Source: Phyto melanocephala
Taxonomy: Eukaryota > Arthropoda > Insecta > Diptera > Rhinophoridae
Reading direction: 5' to 3'
NCBI GenBank assembly: GCA_941918925.1
Contig: OW799233.1
Location: forward strand, 75,643,797 to 75,707,796
Length of the DNA stretch: 64,000 nt
In this document: piece after piece, positions 45,009 to 56,259 of the stretch
How the letters are laid out: every line of letters begins with the position of its first letter
How positions within the stretch are numbered: position 1 is the first letter of the stretch
Made by a program: the position numbers and the translations under genes
Notes under the pieces: model-generated
Seen by the model: only the letters and a program-made list of their open reading frames with translations
Database searches by the model: none
What the model was told of the DNA's origin: nothing

Positions 45009-45472
45009 AAGTAATTTAAGTTAACTTAATATATTTATATATATCTACTAATACGGCTTAACTTAATTTTCATACATACATATATAAACTATCATAATTC
45101 CTAAAACATTTAAAGCAAAATTCAAGCATTTACGAATACTGAAAAATTAATTCGATGTTAGCCGAGTAGGAGTTGTATTTAGTAGCAGCGTTGAAGAAAA
45201 GATCATTAAAATTTTTTTAAATTCAAACATTATTACAAACGCAAAAAAAAAACAATAAAAATCTATTTAGAAAACCGTTTTCTTATTAAATAAGTTATTT
45301 AAAGCAAAAACTATATTAAATTCATATGAAAATATATTTACATGTTCATATAGCCACTTGTGAATAAAATCAAACTGACAGATACTCTGTAGTACATTAA
45401 TATATTCAATTCTATCATGTATCTATCATTCGAAATGTAGAAACATATGAAAAACTTAAATGCTTTAATATA
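45009..45472. other. AT-rich DNA, nothing recognised
   Basis: No coding or element-end signal. Confidence 0.45.
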
Positions 45473-46248
45473 AACAAGTAAGAGCGCTATATTCGGCCGT
45501 GCCGAATCTTATATACCCTTCACAACGTGTAGTCATGCAATAACAGTAAATTCACGTATGTATGTTAAAAAAAACAAAAAAAAATAAAAAATAAAAAAAA
45601 ATTTAAAAAAAAAAAAATTTAAAAAAAAAATTAAAAAAAAAAAAATTATTATATACATATATAATATATATAAAACAAAAAAAAAATAAAAAAAAAATTA
45701 AAAAATAAAAAATAAAAAAAAATAATAAAAATATATATAATATATTAAATAAAAAATAAAAAAAAAATAAAAAAAAAATTAAAAAAAAAAATTTTAAAAA
45801 AATTTAAAAAAAAATTTTTTTGCCTCAGCTGGGATTCGATGCCACGTTTTCTCTAACCAGTATACACGTTTGTATGTATGTATGTTGTTGTTGTAATGTT
45901 GTTTTTATGAAAAGAAAATCGAGGTGGTCGTGGGTTTTTGCTCATATCTCAGTTGTTTATGTACCGATGTTTCTGATTTTCAATACCGATCTACTCCCGA
46001 ATATTTCTGATATTTTAGTACCTTACCCGGGTCCAACCTATGTCGGGGGGCTTCAAAAAGTTGATTTCAACATACACACGGACAGACGGTCAGACGGACA
46101 GACGGACAGACGGTCAGGGCTTAATCGACTCCTCTATTCATAAGCTTTCAGAAAATATATACTTTATGGGGTCGGAAATGAAAATTGTAGAAATTTCACA
46201 CGGAATGACAAACCTATATATACCCTTTTTCACTGTGTGAAGGGTATA
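45473..46248 (-). mobile_element. DINE-1-like element, subfamily C, short form
   Basis: Hairpin and AACAAGTAAGAGCGC on the left, A/T core 45580-45820, GCCTCAGCTGGGATTCG, ACGGACAGACGGTCAGACGG and CACTGTGTGAAGGGTATA on the right. Shares the internal deletion and the unusual GCCTCAGC of the copy at 28883, to which it is nearly identical. Confidence 0.9.
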
Positions 46249-46477
46249 AAAACAATCATACATTTAACAATTACATATGTATTAATTAAAGTATTTAAGG
46301 AATCATCATTATTATAATATAGAAAAGGTTTCATAATTTTAGTTATCTTGATCTTGATCTATTTTTAAATTATAGCATGAACAATCGTTTAACTTTAAGT
46401 ATTCTTTTGAATAAAATATACCCTTAAGAGTGCTGTTATCTAATCTATTTCTATATTTTGTTTTTTTTTTAAATATA

Positions 46478-47401
46478 AAGGGTGTTTTTTTAAGCCCGAT
46501 AGAACTTGAAATTGTAAAAAATAACACAAAAAATTAAATTGTAATCAAAATTTTTTTTTTATTCGAAAGATCAATACGTGACATTAACATTTGAAAATGA
46601 TTTCGGGCATATGGGCACCGCGGCTGTTCTTGACGAAGCGCATTCTGGACGTCCAATTTTGGGCCACTTTTTCGAGCACTGCTGGCCGTATGTCACGAAT
46701 AACACGAACAATGCTGGCCTCCAAGGCGTCAATTGTTGCTGGTTTATCAGCATAAACCAGTGACTTCACGTAGCCCCACAGGAAATAATCGAGAGGTGTC
46801 AAATCGCACGACCTTGGAGGCCAATTGACAGGTCCATTTCTCGAAATCAACTTATCGCCAAATTTTGATTTCAATAAGTCGATGGTCTCGTTCGCCGTAT
46901 GGCACGTAGCGCCATCCTGTTGAAACCACGTCTCCTCCGGATCAATGTCATCCATATTTTCAAACAAAAAATCATTGATCATGGTGCGGTAACGATCTCC
47001 ATTGACCGTAACGCGAGCTCCGGCCTCATTTTTGAAGAAATAAGGTCCGATGATACCACCAGCGTGAAAACCGCACCAAACGGTGCATTTTTCTGGATGT
47101 AATGGAGTCTGTAGGGTCTCTTGTGGATTGGTCTCGCTCCATATGCGGCAATTTTGCTTATTAACAAACCCATTAAGCCAAAAATGCGCCTCATCGCTGA
47201 ACACAATTTTGCGATAAAACAACGGACGTCCAGAATGCGCTTCGTCAAGAACAGCCGCGGTGCCCATATGCCCGAAATCATTTTCAAATGTTAATGTCAC
47301 GTATTGATCTTTCGAATAAAAAAAAATTTTTTGATTACAATTTAATTTTTTGTGTTATTTTTTACAATTTCAAGTTCTATCGGGCTTAAAAAAACACCCT
47401 T
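46478..47401 (-). mobile_element. DD41D mariner fold-back element, 924 bp
   Basis: Flanked by TA (46476-46477 and 47402-47403). Arms 46478-46654 and 47224-47401 are near-identical inverted copies of about 177 bases, starting AAGGGTGTTTTTTTAAGCCC. The left arm contains the natural 3' end of the transposase gene; the right arm is an inverted copy of it in place of the gene's 5' part. Confidence 0.85.
46584..47223 (-). pseudogene. DD41D mariner-like transposase, 5'-truncated
   Basis: An open minus-strand frame of 238 codons begins at 47300, but its first 26 residues are the antisense of the gene's own end and are not family sequence. The real part has KIVFSDEAHFWLNG (Asp 1), CTVWCGFHAGGIIGPYFFKN, TWFQQDGATCHTANET (Asp 2), RNGPVNWPPRSCDLTPLDYF (Asp 3) and ends AHMPEIIFKC. 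I count 41 residues between the second and third Asp, which points to the rosa-like DD41D group. The N-terminal HTH DNA-binding domain is lost, though the catalytic triad is intact and in frame. Confidence 0.85.
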
Positions 47402-48013
47402 TACAACTGAAAATATTCATTCAGCATTTGCAGAAGAAATAGAAAGACATATTAAGGTTTTAACAAATTTTGACAGGGTCGGAAAAGCTAATATTTTGTT
47501 AGCTTTAGTTATTTTTGAGACTTCTGACCAAAATTCCTCACAACTAGGGTTTGGGAACCGGGAATTCCCGCCCGGGAATGAACCACTTAGTATTCCCGGA
47601 AAAATTTTTTTCTTATTCCCGGGAAAACGGGAAATAAAAAATATGTATTATATTAGGAAATATATTTAATTTTATTTTTAATTTCTTATCTGTTTTGGTA
47701 AATTTAGAGAATATTTGAATAAAAAGTAAGGTTTTTAATTTGTTAGCGTTTTTTGCTTGTTAAGTATATACAACTTTTCTCAAATACGACTATGTGAAAG
47801 AAAAACAAACATCATCAGTCAAAAATATTTCACGCCAAAGTTAACGACTTTCTGGAATTATTTTTAATAAGTGCTTATAAATTTCAAGTGAATTACTTAT
47901 ATACATATTTACATACATAATTAAATGTTTTCTTATATATAAATGTTTTTTATAACAACCGTAAAACCAGCAGTAGTTTCCGTGGTACATTTTTATAAAT
48001 ATAATCGTATTTT

Positions 48014-48837
48014 TATACCCTTCACACAGTGAAAAAAAAGGGTATATATAGGTTTGTCATTCCGTGTGAAATTTCTACAATTTTCATTTCCGACCCCATA
48101 AAGTATATATTTTCTGAAAGCTTATGAATAGGGGAGTCGATTAAGACCTGTCAGTCTGTCCGTCTGACCGTCTGTCCGTGTGTATGTTGAAATCAACTTT
48201 TTGAAGCCCCCCGACATAGGTTGAACCCGGGTAAGGTATTAAAATATCAGAAATATTCGGGAGTAGATCGCTATTGAAAATCAGAAACATCGGTACATAA
48301 ACAACTGAGATATGAGCAAAAACCCACGACCACCTCGATTTTTTTTTCACAAAAACAACATTACAACAACAACATACATACATACAAACGTGTATACTGG
48401 TTAGAGAAAACGTGGCATCGAATACCAACTGAGCCAAAAAAAAATTTTTTTTAATTTTTTTAAAAATTTTTTTTTAATTTTTTTTTTATTTTTTATTTAA
48501 TATATTATTTATATTTTTATTATTATTATTTTTTTTAATTTTTTTTTTTATTTTTTTTTTTTATTTTTTTTTTGTTTTATATATGTATATTATATATATA
48601 ATAATTTTTTTTTTAATTTTTTTTTTAAATTTTTTTTTTAATTTTTTTTTAAAATTTTTTTTAAAATTTTTTTTTTAAATTTTTTTTTTAAATTTTTTTT
48701 TTTTGTTTTTTTAACATACATACGTGTACGTATTTCATATGGGATGAATGGTGATACAAGCAACTGTTATTGCATGACTACACGTTGTGAAGGGTATATA
48801 AGATTCGGCATGGCCGAATATAGCACTCTTACTTGTT
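48014..48837 (+). mobile_element. DINE-1-like element, subfamily C
   Basis: TATACCCTTCACACAGTG at the 5' end, GACCGTCTGTCCGTGTG, core of A/T runs 48438-48710, and hairpin with CTCTTACTTGTT at 48837. Lies in the left part of the hAT, upstream of the BED-finger relic. Confidence 0.9.
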
Positions 48838-48886
48838 TTTATTTATGATTGAATTTTTCTAATAATACTTTTTTTTTAAATTCACT

Positions 48887-49260
48887 TTGTTTAGAAGCAA
48901 AATGTCTGAAGTTTGGAACTATTTTCAAAAAGTAGACAACGCAGCACAATGTAATATTTTCCCGAAAAGGTTAATGTCCAAGGGCGGTAGTACTAGTGGT
49001 CTCATACGGCACCTTCTTTTGGTTCATAAAATAAAATTCGAAAACGATTCCACCATTAATCAAAATTTTTTCAGTAAAAATATGACACTACGAAAAAAAA
49101 CATTGTAACAAAATATTATAACGCCGTTAAAAATACGATGGTGAAAACAATATCGAGTCAAATTTGTGACAATGTGTGGTTTGCTCTTGTATTAGACGAG
49201 TGGAGTAGTGTTGTCCAAAAAAGATATCTGTTTACATGGCAATAATTATTTTTATAATTT
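48887..49260 (+). pseudogene. hAT transposase N-terminus with BED finger
   Basis: MSEVWNYFQKVDNAAQCNIF, KRLMSKGGSTSGLIRHLLLV and HKI form a BED-type zinc finger in which the second Cys is Phe. After a frame break, WFALVLDEWSSVVQKRY matches the segment of hAT transposases that holds the first catalytic Asp. The gypsy insertion and the deletion remove the rest. Confidence 0.75.
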
Positions 49261-49370
49261 GGGTTAAGTTTATATTTCCGGAAGATGTAATGCTGACACA
49301 ATAAGGACTCTAATGGAAAATAAACTACTACTAAAACAATGAGTTATTAACCAAATCGTGATGTTAAAGT

Positions 49371-49510
49371 TGTGGTGCTACTTTATATATTTCCACTTTA
49401 GAAATGAGTTTTAGAAAATAATCAAATATTCATTGTTTTTATTATTATAAGTTTTTATTATTATTAGAAAAATAAATACCTTGTGTTTGGTTGAAATAAA
49501 CATATCAACA
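49371..49510 (+). repeat. 5' LTR of the gypsy element
   Basis: 140 bp, begins TGTGGTGCTACTTTATATAT and ends AAATAAACATATCAACA; includes an AATAAA-like motif. No difference from the 3' LTR seen. Confidence 0.9.
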
Positions 49511-49545
49511 TTGGTGACCCCTTACAATAATTATTGATATTAGCA

Positions 49546-50252
49546 ATGTCAACTTCGGAAGATTTTCAATCAACAACGTCTTCAAATCTGTCTGAAATAT
49601 CTCGGGTTTCAGTGCGTGTTCCTCCATTTTGGCGTCAAAATCCAAAATTGTGGTTTCGCCAATTAGAGTCTCAATTCGTTACTTCAAGTATAACCTCAGT
49701 GCAACAAAATATCACACATTAGTTGGATCTATTGAAAGCAGCATTTTGAATCACGTAAGCCATATTGTTGAGGAACCGCCAGAAGAAAGCAAATATGAAA
49801 CTCTAAAATCGGCCTTATTAAATGAGAAAAGAGAAATGCGCTCTTTGGCATCTGGAAAAGTTTCTGAAGACTTAATGAAAACCTTATGGATTCAACGTCT
49901 TCCAAATACAACAAAAGCTATTTTATCGGTTAGCAGTGACACAATCGACAGACTATCTCTTATAGCTGATAAGATTCATGATCAGTCCGATGCCGCAAAC
50001 ATTGTTAGCGCTTTTTCCACAAATAGCGATGAACGAATTTCTTCTTTAGAAAATAAAATTTCTGAGATTATCTTTAAAATAGAAGCTTTGGCGATTGGTA
50101 ATCCTCGTCGTCATAGAAGTTCATCAAGAAATTTCTCTCGCAATCGTGCTCGTTCATTATCTAAAGATGCAATATGTTGGTATCATCATAAATTTGGTTC
50201 TCGAGCAACCAAATGTCGATCGCCATGTTTTTATAATCTAGCGGAAAACAAT
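49546..50252 (+). pseudogene. gag: gag of the gypsy element, frameshifted
   Basis: ATG at 49546 opens MSTSEDFQSTTSS and then VRVPPFWRQNPKLWFRQLES, the common start of this capsid family. The frame stops at 49722 after a one-base shift near 49700; capsid sequence continues in the other frame with GSIESSILNHVSHIVEEPPE, LMKTLWIQRLP and a CWYH...C...C zinc-knuckle-like motif (CWYHHKFGSRATKCRSPC). Around KSALLNEKREMRSLA the usual length between family landmarks looks shortened, so an internal deletion is likely. Gag would package element RNA in particles. Confidence 0.8.
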
Positions 50253-50266
50253 TAGGCGCTTCCCCA

Positions 50267-52460
50267 ATGGTGACGGGGGAAGGTGGCCAACAAGTAAGTC
50301 GCCTGTTCATTCAAGACGCCGAGTCGGAGTACAGGTACCTTATTGACACCGGTGCAGATTTATCTGTATATCCTGCAACAGACGAGGACAAATCAAAAAG
50401 GCCAACTACATTTGTTCTTTATGCTGCTAACAATACAAAAATTAGAACATACGGTAAAAGAGTTATCAACTGCAATATTGGTCTACGACGAAGATTCCTT
50501 TGGTCATTTATTGTAGCTGACGTAACACGCCCAATAATAGGATCAGACTTTCTTAAACATTATGGACTCTTAGTTGATATCAAAAACAATTGTTTAGTCG
50601 ATTCTATAACGAATCTCAAAACGATTGGTATTTGTCCAACACCTCACGATTTCACTCTTAAAAGTATTTCGATAGAATCCAATAAATTTCAATCGGTTCT
50701 TATGGAATTTTCTGATGTCACAATACCTAGTGATAAACTGCCACCGGTCAAACATATAGTAACCCATCACATTGAAACAAATGGATCGATAGTTAAGTCA
50801 AAACCGCGTAGATTACCTCCAGAAAAATTAAAAGTGGCCAAGCAAGAATTTGAGTATATGCTCAATCTTGGTATTTGTCGACCATCTAGAAGCTGTTGGT
50901 CAAGTCCACTCCACATGGTCTCAAAAGGTGGTGATATGTGGCGCCCCTGTGGTGATTATAGAGCACTTAACAATATAACAGTTCCTGATCGTTACCCCGT
51001 TCCTCATATCCATGATTTTGCACATATGCTTGCCGGTAAGAAAGTATTTTCTAAAATTGATTTAGTTAAAGCGTATTTTCAGATACCGGTTGGGGAGAAG
51101 GATATTCCTAAAACTGCTATCATTACCCCATTTGGGTTGTATGAATTCACCCGTATGACTTTTGGCCTCTGCAATGCAGCACAAACGTTTCAGAGGTTTT
51201 TTAACGAAGTTCTACGTGGCCTCGATTTCTGCTTTGCTAATATTGATGACATTCTTGTAGCCTCTAAAGATGATAAAGAGCACAAGGATCATTTACGGCA
51301 AATATTTCATAGACTGCGTGAATACGGAGTAACAATAAATTGTAACAAATGTGAATTTGGAAGGCCTGCTATAAATTTTTTGGGGTACTTGGTAACTCAA
51401 GATGGACTGAAACCAAACCCAGAACGTGTTGCAGCTGTGCAAAAATGTAAATTACCAGAAACTGTTAACGATTTAAGTCGATTTCTAGGAACGTTGAATT
51501 TTTACCGACGTTTTATACCGAAAGCAGCTAGTGCTCAAGCAGCCTTGAATTCCCTTAAAGGTGGACAAAAGAAAAATGATAAAAGAATAATCCAGTGGAC
51601 CCCTGAGTTACGTGACGCATTTGAAGAATGCAAGAGTCAATTAGCAAATGCTGCTCTTTTAGCATATCCGATTGATACTGCAGAAACTTCTCTGTGGGTA
51701 GATGCGTCTGATGTTGGATTGGGTGCTGTACTTCAACAACGTATTAATGGAGCATGGAAACCTTTAGGATTTTATTCAAGCAAGCTGTCAGATACTCAAA
51801 AACGATATAGCGCGTATGATCGCGAACTTCTTGCTATGTACTCTGGTCTTAAACATTTTCAACATTTTCTTGAAGGGCGCAAGTTTTGCATCTATACAGA
51901 CCATAAACCACTAGTTTTTGCCTTTAAGCAGCGTCCAGAAAAAGCATCACCGCGTCAGCTACGGCATTTGGACTACATAGGCCAGCACACAGTAGATATT
52001 CGTCACGTATCCGGAAGAGACAATATAACTGCTGATGCATTGTCCCGCTTAAATGTTATTGCAATGCCATCACCTTTAGACTATTCTTTATTGGCGAAAG
52101 ATCAGGTGGAAGATGTTGAACTTCAATCAATACAAAAATCAACAACATCAAATTTAGTATTCGAAGTATTTCAAATGCCAAATACTAAAGCTAAAATTAT
52201 TTGTGATATATCGACGGGAAGGATTAGACCTTATATTACAAAACATTTTCGGAAAATTGTTTTTGATATGTTACACAACGTTTCTCATCCGGGCTCGAAA
52301 GCTTCATTGAAATTAATTTCTTATAGGTTCGTATGGCCAAGTATGCGAAAGGATATTTCTAATTGGTCGAAGTCTTGCATCAAATGTCAACAAAGTAAAG
52401 TTCAACGCCACACGAAAAGTCCACTTGGTGAGTTTCCGGTTCCTGATGAAAGATTGGACC
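50267..52460 (+). pseudogene. pol: pol part 1: protease, RT, RNase H, integrase zinc finger
   Basis: The frame runs from 50267 to a stop at 52540 but leaves family sequence at about 52460. Domains: protease with [13 protein letters not shown] (residues about 25-37); reverse transcriptase with [15 protein letters not shown] and [18 protein letters not shown] and the active-site box [10 protein letters not shown] near residue 325, where the usual Tyr is Asn; RNase H with [16 protein letters not shown] and [15 protein letters not shown]; integrase HHCC finger HNVSH...CIKCQQ. Translation probably follows gag by frameshifting. Confidence 0.9.
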
Positions 52461-52467
52461 TCTTCCT

Positions 52468-53295
52468 TTGTCGGGTGAATATAAATATTGTCTTACCTGT
52501 ATTGATAGATTTACACGCTGGCCGGAGGCTATACCATTAAAGGACATTACAGCCGAATCAGTTGCTAAAGCTTTTCTAAATGGGTGGATATCCAGATTTG
52601 GACTACCAACACAGGTTGTTACTGACCAAGGACGTCAGTTTGAGTCATCGTTGTTTAGGGAGTTTTCAAAAATGTTAGGAATACGTATAACACATACTAC
52701 TCCATACCATCCACAGGCGAATGGACAAGTTGAACGTTGGCATCGAACGCTAAAGTCAGCCATAATGTGTCATTCAAATTCCCGTTGGTCGGATGTATTG
52801 CCTATTATTATGTTAGGTCTGAGATCTTCTATCAATCATGATCTCAATGTTTCTCCTGCTGGATCTGTATATGGAATGGAACTGGTATTACCTGGCGAAT
52901 TTTTCATTGATTTTAAAATTAAGAACATTAACTCTGAATGGGTTAAACATCTTAAAGAAGATATGGAAAACTTTAGAGCGCAAAAGGTAGCAAGGCATGG
53001 TAAGACCCATACGTATGTACCAAAAGACTTACAGCATTCAGATTTTGTTTTTATTCGGGATGATAATGTTCGACCTCCTCTTCAACCTCCTTATAAGGGA
53101 CCATTTTGCGTAGTATCGAGAAGTGAAAAAACGTATATAGTGGATGTGAACGGTAAACATAAAACGATATCAATAGATCGATTAAAGCCAGCTACGATTT
53201 TAAATAATGAACATCAAAAGGAGTTTGCTTTAACTCCTGATACAGCGGACCATCGAATACTGCGATCCGAAAAAACTGTACGAATTAATATCTGA
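52468..53295 (+). pseudogene. pol: pol part 2: integrase core without first Asp, and C-terminus
   Basis: The frame resumes with [19 protein letters not shown], then VVTDQGRQFES (second catalytic Asp) and ANGQVERWHRTLKSA (catalytic Glu), and a GPY-like C-terminal end (PPYKGPFCVVSRSEKTY). Between the zinc-finger part and this part, near 52455-52475, a small deletion removes the stretch that normally carries the first catalytic Asp and shifts the frame. Integrase from this copy should be inactive. Confidence 0.85.
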
Positions 53296-53318
53296 CGTTA
53301 TCACTGAAGGAGGAGTGA

Positions 53319-53458
53319 TGTGGTGCTACTTTATATATTTCCACTTTAGAAATGAGTTTTAGAAAATAATCAAATATTCATTGTTTTTATTATTATAAGT
53401 TTTTATTATTATTAGAAAAATAAATACCTTGTGTTTGGTTGAAATAAACATATCAACA
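53319..53458 (+). repeat. 3' LTR of the gypsy element
   Basis: 140 bp, same sequence as the 5' LTR, preceded directly by a purine-rich stretch and followed by the AAGT duplication. Confidence 0.9.
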
Positions 53459-54099
53459 AAGTTAACAAACATTATTTATTTTAAAACAAATATTATTTTC
53501 GGGAATCCCGGGAATTCCCGGGAAGACGATTTTTTAATTCCCGTTTTCCGGGAAAGTAAAAAGACCGGGAAATCCCAAACCCTACTCACAACTTAGATTA
53601 TCTATAGTTGCAAAATATTCTTCAAAGTGGAGAATACATAGCTCTCCTCGTCTTCTAAGTTTTGAACATCATTCTCATCAATTAAGTTTGAAAAGTTTTG
53701 TATTAAACCTGTTAAAGAAGCTACTTTTCTATTAATTATTTTTGAAGGGTCCAGGCATGAAAGTTCTTTAAAATAATTATCGTCAAAATCAAATCGTTTC
53801 AGTATTTGTTTATACAATTCAATGTAAAATGAAGTACAATTTTCAGCAAATTTTTTTTTCATTTTCTACAAGTTTTAGATTGGAAATTTTTTGTTTGAAG
53901 TACAAACACCCCCAAATAAATGACTTCGTTTTGTAAACGAAATAATTTATTTTCCAAGTCAAGTTTATAAATGAAATTGATGTTACCGTAATTTGGTTTT
54001 ATAAAATTGTCTAAAATTTCAAGAAAAAGACGTTGCATTTCATCATAAAGTCTTTGTATTAGAGAGTATGTGGTTTCGAAAATTATGTTTTGTTTCCTG

Positions 54100-56092
54100 G
54101 TTATAGAAAAATTCAGATTGTTGTTTTTCCCATATTGCTTTTAAAAATAGATCACACTGATTTCTCGAAATATGTTTATTTGGTTGTATATTTGACCATG
54201 GTGTACTCGAGGTTTTCGCAATTGTTTGCAGTTCTCTAACCCAGAAAAGTTCCTTTCGTAAAAATGTTTGTGTAATTTAAGCCGGAAGTCGGTTGGCGTG
54301 ATATTCGAACAAAACTCTTTGTATGTATTGTTAATGTAATTTCAAGGTGTAAAAATGGTTACAAAAAACATCAGTTTCAAGCATAAGCGCATGATTTTGT
54401 GTTTGTTCTGGTAGCTTCAAAACTTTTCTTAAAAAATAACGCTGTAGTTTATTCATCTCTTCAAAGTGTCCGAAACTCCACAGCTGTGCCGCGTATGTTT
54501 GAATTGACCTACGTACGGCTAAAAAAAAAAGGTTCAACTTTTGCTGTAGCAAAAGTTGTATGTATAGCGACTTTAGCCTGATTATTTCTGTTTTCAATTT
54601 CATTTTTGGCGTTAAAATTACACCCAGATAATTAGTGATTTTTATAAAATTTCCTTTAAACTTCCTTTTTTCCTGATTTTTCAAGCGTCCTCCATTTCTG
54701 AATATCAATATTTGCGATTTGTTTTAGGTTCACCTCAAGATTCCATAAATTACAGTAGTTTTCTAAGTTATTAATCATTATCTGAAGGGTATCTATATCA
54801 TCTGACAAGTAGATCATTGACATATAATAAAAATGAAAGTTGTGACATCAAACAACCTTGTTTTACATCTGAATTCGTCTGAAAATACTCTGACATTTCT
54901 TCAGCGTTCTATATCGCATACTTAGTGTCAGAGTAATCAGCCTCTAGCCATTTAACGAATTTGTATGAAATACCAATTATATATCAACGACTTTCTAGCT
55001 ATCGTATCAAATGCAGCCTTAAAATCGACAAAAAATTCATATACTTTCCAGTTTTCGTCTAACTTTAAATTGACAATTCCGGCTAAGTTGTATATGTTAT
55101 CAACCGTGGAGTACCCTTTACGAAATCCAGCCTGATATTCTGTCAAAACATTATTTCTATTGGCCCAATAGTACAGTCTGTTGTTCAAAATACCCATAAT
55201 TAATTTTGCAACACAATTCATAAAATATATACCTCTATAATATTTCAGCATATTAGGATCTCCTTTTTTTGTATTTATATCGGGAATACGAAAGTTTTAG
55301 AAAACGCTTTATTGTTCTGTGGCATTAATAAAAAATTCATACGGTATTCCATCTTCTCTAGGCGCTTTATTTAATTTACATTTTTTATTGCCAGTTTGAG
55401 TTCCTCTAGAAAAATATCCCTGTCCAGATTTTCGTCTGTATTTAGCACTGGAGCGTACAGAAACTTGTGAGGAATTTGAGGAGGGTTTAATAAATTTGAG
55501 AAATACATTCTTAATTCTGCAGCTGATATTTTGGATAAAATCTGGTGACTCTGCCCCGTACCTCTATTGCAAATTTACACCACTGTTTGCGGTCACTAAT
55601 TTGGTTTACTTTGTCCGCCAGATTTTGTAAGTATACTTTTTTGCTCTATATATTTTTTTTCATTTAAGAAAAGTTGTTTATCAACGATGTTTCTGGTTGC
55701 CCTATATTTTTTTAAACGTTGCATACTGATATTCTAGCCTTATTACATTCGCAATTATACTATTTATTTTTTTATTTAAATGTTTTTTACTTTTGTTGGT
55801 ACAGCTGATGAATTAATAATTGAGATGCAATATTAATATTATCATTATTTGAGACTGTAGTTTTTATTAAGCTTTACTTGTTATTCAAGCTTTTCTTTTT
55901 CGTTCAATTTAATTTTAGGAAATAAGTTTATATTTTTTGCTGATTCACTGGATATAGTGAGTTGTAGTGTCAGTTTTACTGAAAAGTGATCTGACCATAT
56001 TTTCTCATCAATACAAAACTGTTGTACGTATTGTAGATTTTCTAAACGTATCACACGAATGTCATTTACAGATTTTCCTACAGGGCTTTAGG
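54100..56092 (-). pseudogene. LINE B: endonuclease end, reverse transcriptase, C-terminus
   Basis: Minus strand, right to left: VQQFCIDEKIWSDHFSVKLT (APE endonuclease end with SDH, 56.0-55.9 kb), LADKVNQISDRKQWCKF (55.6 kb), YFSNLLNPPQIPHKFLYAP, YRGIYFMNCVAKLIMGILNN, LTEYQAGFRKGYSTVDNIYN and YEFFVDFKAAFDTIARKSL (RT motifs, 54952-55251), then GNFIKITNYLGVILTPKMKL, SIQTYAAQLWSFGHFEEMNK and LQRYFLRKVLKLPE (54331-54708). Part of the RT palm between 54708 and 54952, including the second catalytic box, does not read through. Joined to the hAT relic at about 54100 and cut by LINE C at 56092. Confidence 0.75.
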
Positions 56093-56259
56093 TTAGGTTG
56101 AAAAGGAGGTGCATTAAAAGCCCAAACCTATGACAGGTATACACTTATGCCCAGTTGGCATGTTGTGCGCTCCATGTGGGAAACGGAATTCCCAAACAAA
56201 AACCATAATCAAAATTTCCCAATAAATATCGGACTAGCCCAAGAACTTAGTCCCCTGAT

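Larger units (their letters stand above)
49371..53458 (+). mobile_element. Ty3/gypsy LTR retrotransposon, 4088 bp
   Basis: Two LTRs of 140 bp (49371-49510, 53319-53458), TG...CA ends, identical by eye, with a 4-bp duplication AAGT (49367-49370, 53459-53462). TTGGTGACCCC follows the left LTR as primer site and GAAGGAGGAGTGA precedes the right LTR as polypurine tract. gag, protease, reverse transcriptase, RNase H and integrase come in the gypsy order. No env. gag and pol both carry lesions (see their entries). Confidence 0.95.
47545..53584 (+). mobile_element. hAT element carrying a DINE-1-like copy and a gypsy element
   Basis: Ends TAGGGTTTGGGAACCGGG (47545) and the complement of TAGGGTTTGGGATTTCCCGG (53584), with a perfect 8-bp duplication CTCACAAC (47537-47544, 53585-53592). 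Subterminal regions are rich in TTCCCGGGAATTCCCG. Without the insertions 48014-48837 and 49371-53458 it is about 1.1 kb, an internally deleted copy. Confidence 0.9.
46339..54100 (-). pseudogene. Outer hAT transposase relic, opened by two insertions
   Basis: Minus strand, right to left: IQRLYDEMQRLFLEILDNFI and NEVIYLGVFVLQ (54.1-53.9 kb), FAENCTSFYIELYKQILKRF, DFDDNYFKELSCLDPSKIIN and FSTLKNILQL (53602-53862), then beyond the insertion 47545-53584 SEVSKITKANKILAFPTLSK, FVKTLICLSISSANAE, a stop in place of the conserved Arg, and IFSV, and beyond the insertion 46478-47401 KTKYRNRLDNSTLKG and EYLKLNDCSCYNLK (46339-46475). This is the C-terminal half of a hAT transposase including the dimerisation signature. 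It meets LINE B at about 54100. Confidence 0.75.

Noticed and set aside
47224..47300. N-terminus of the mariner frame (MTLTFENDFGHMGTAAVL)
   Set aside because: It is the antisense of the gene's own 3' end within the inverted arm, not transposase sequence.
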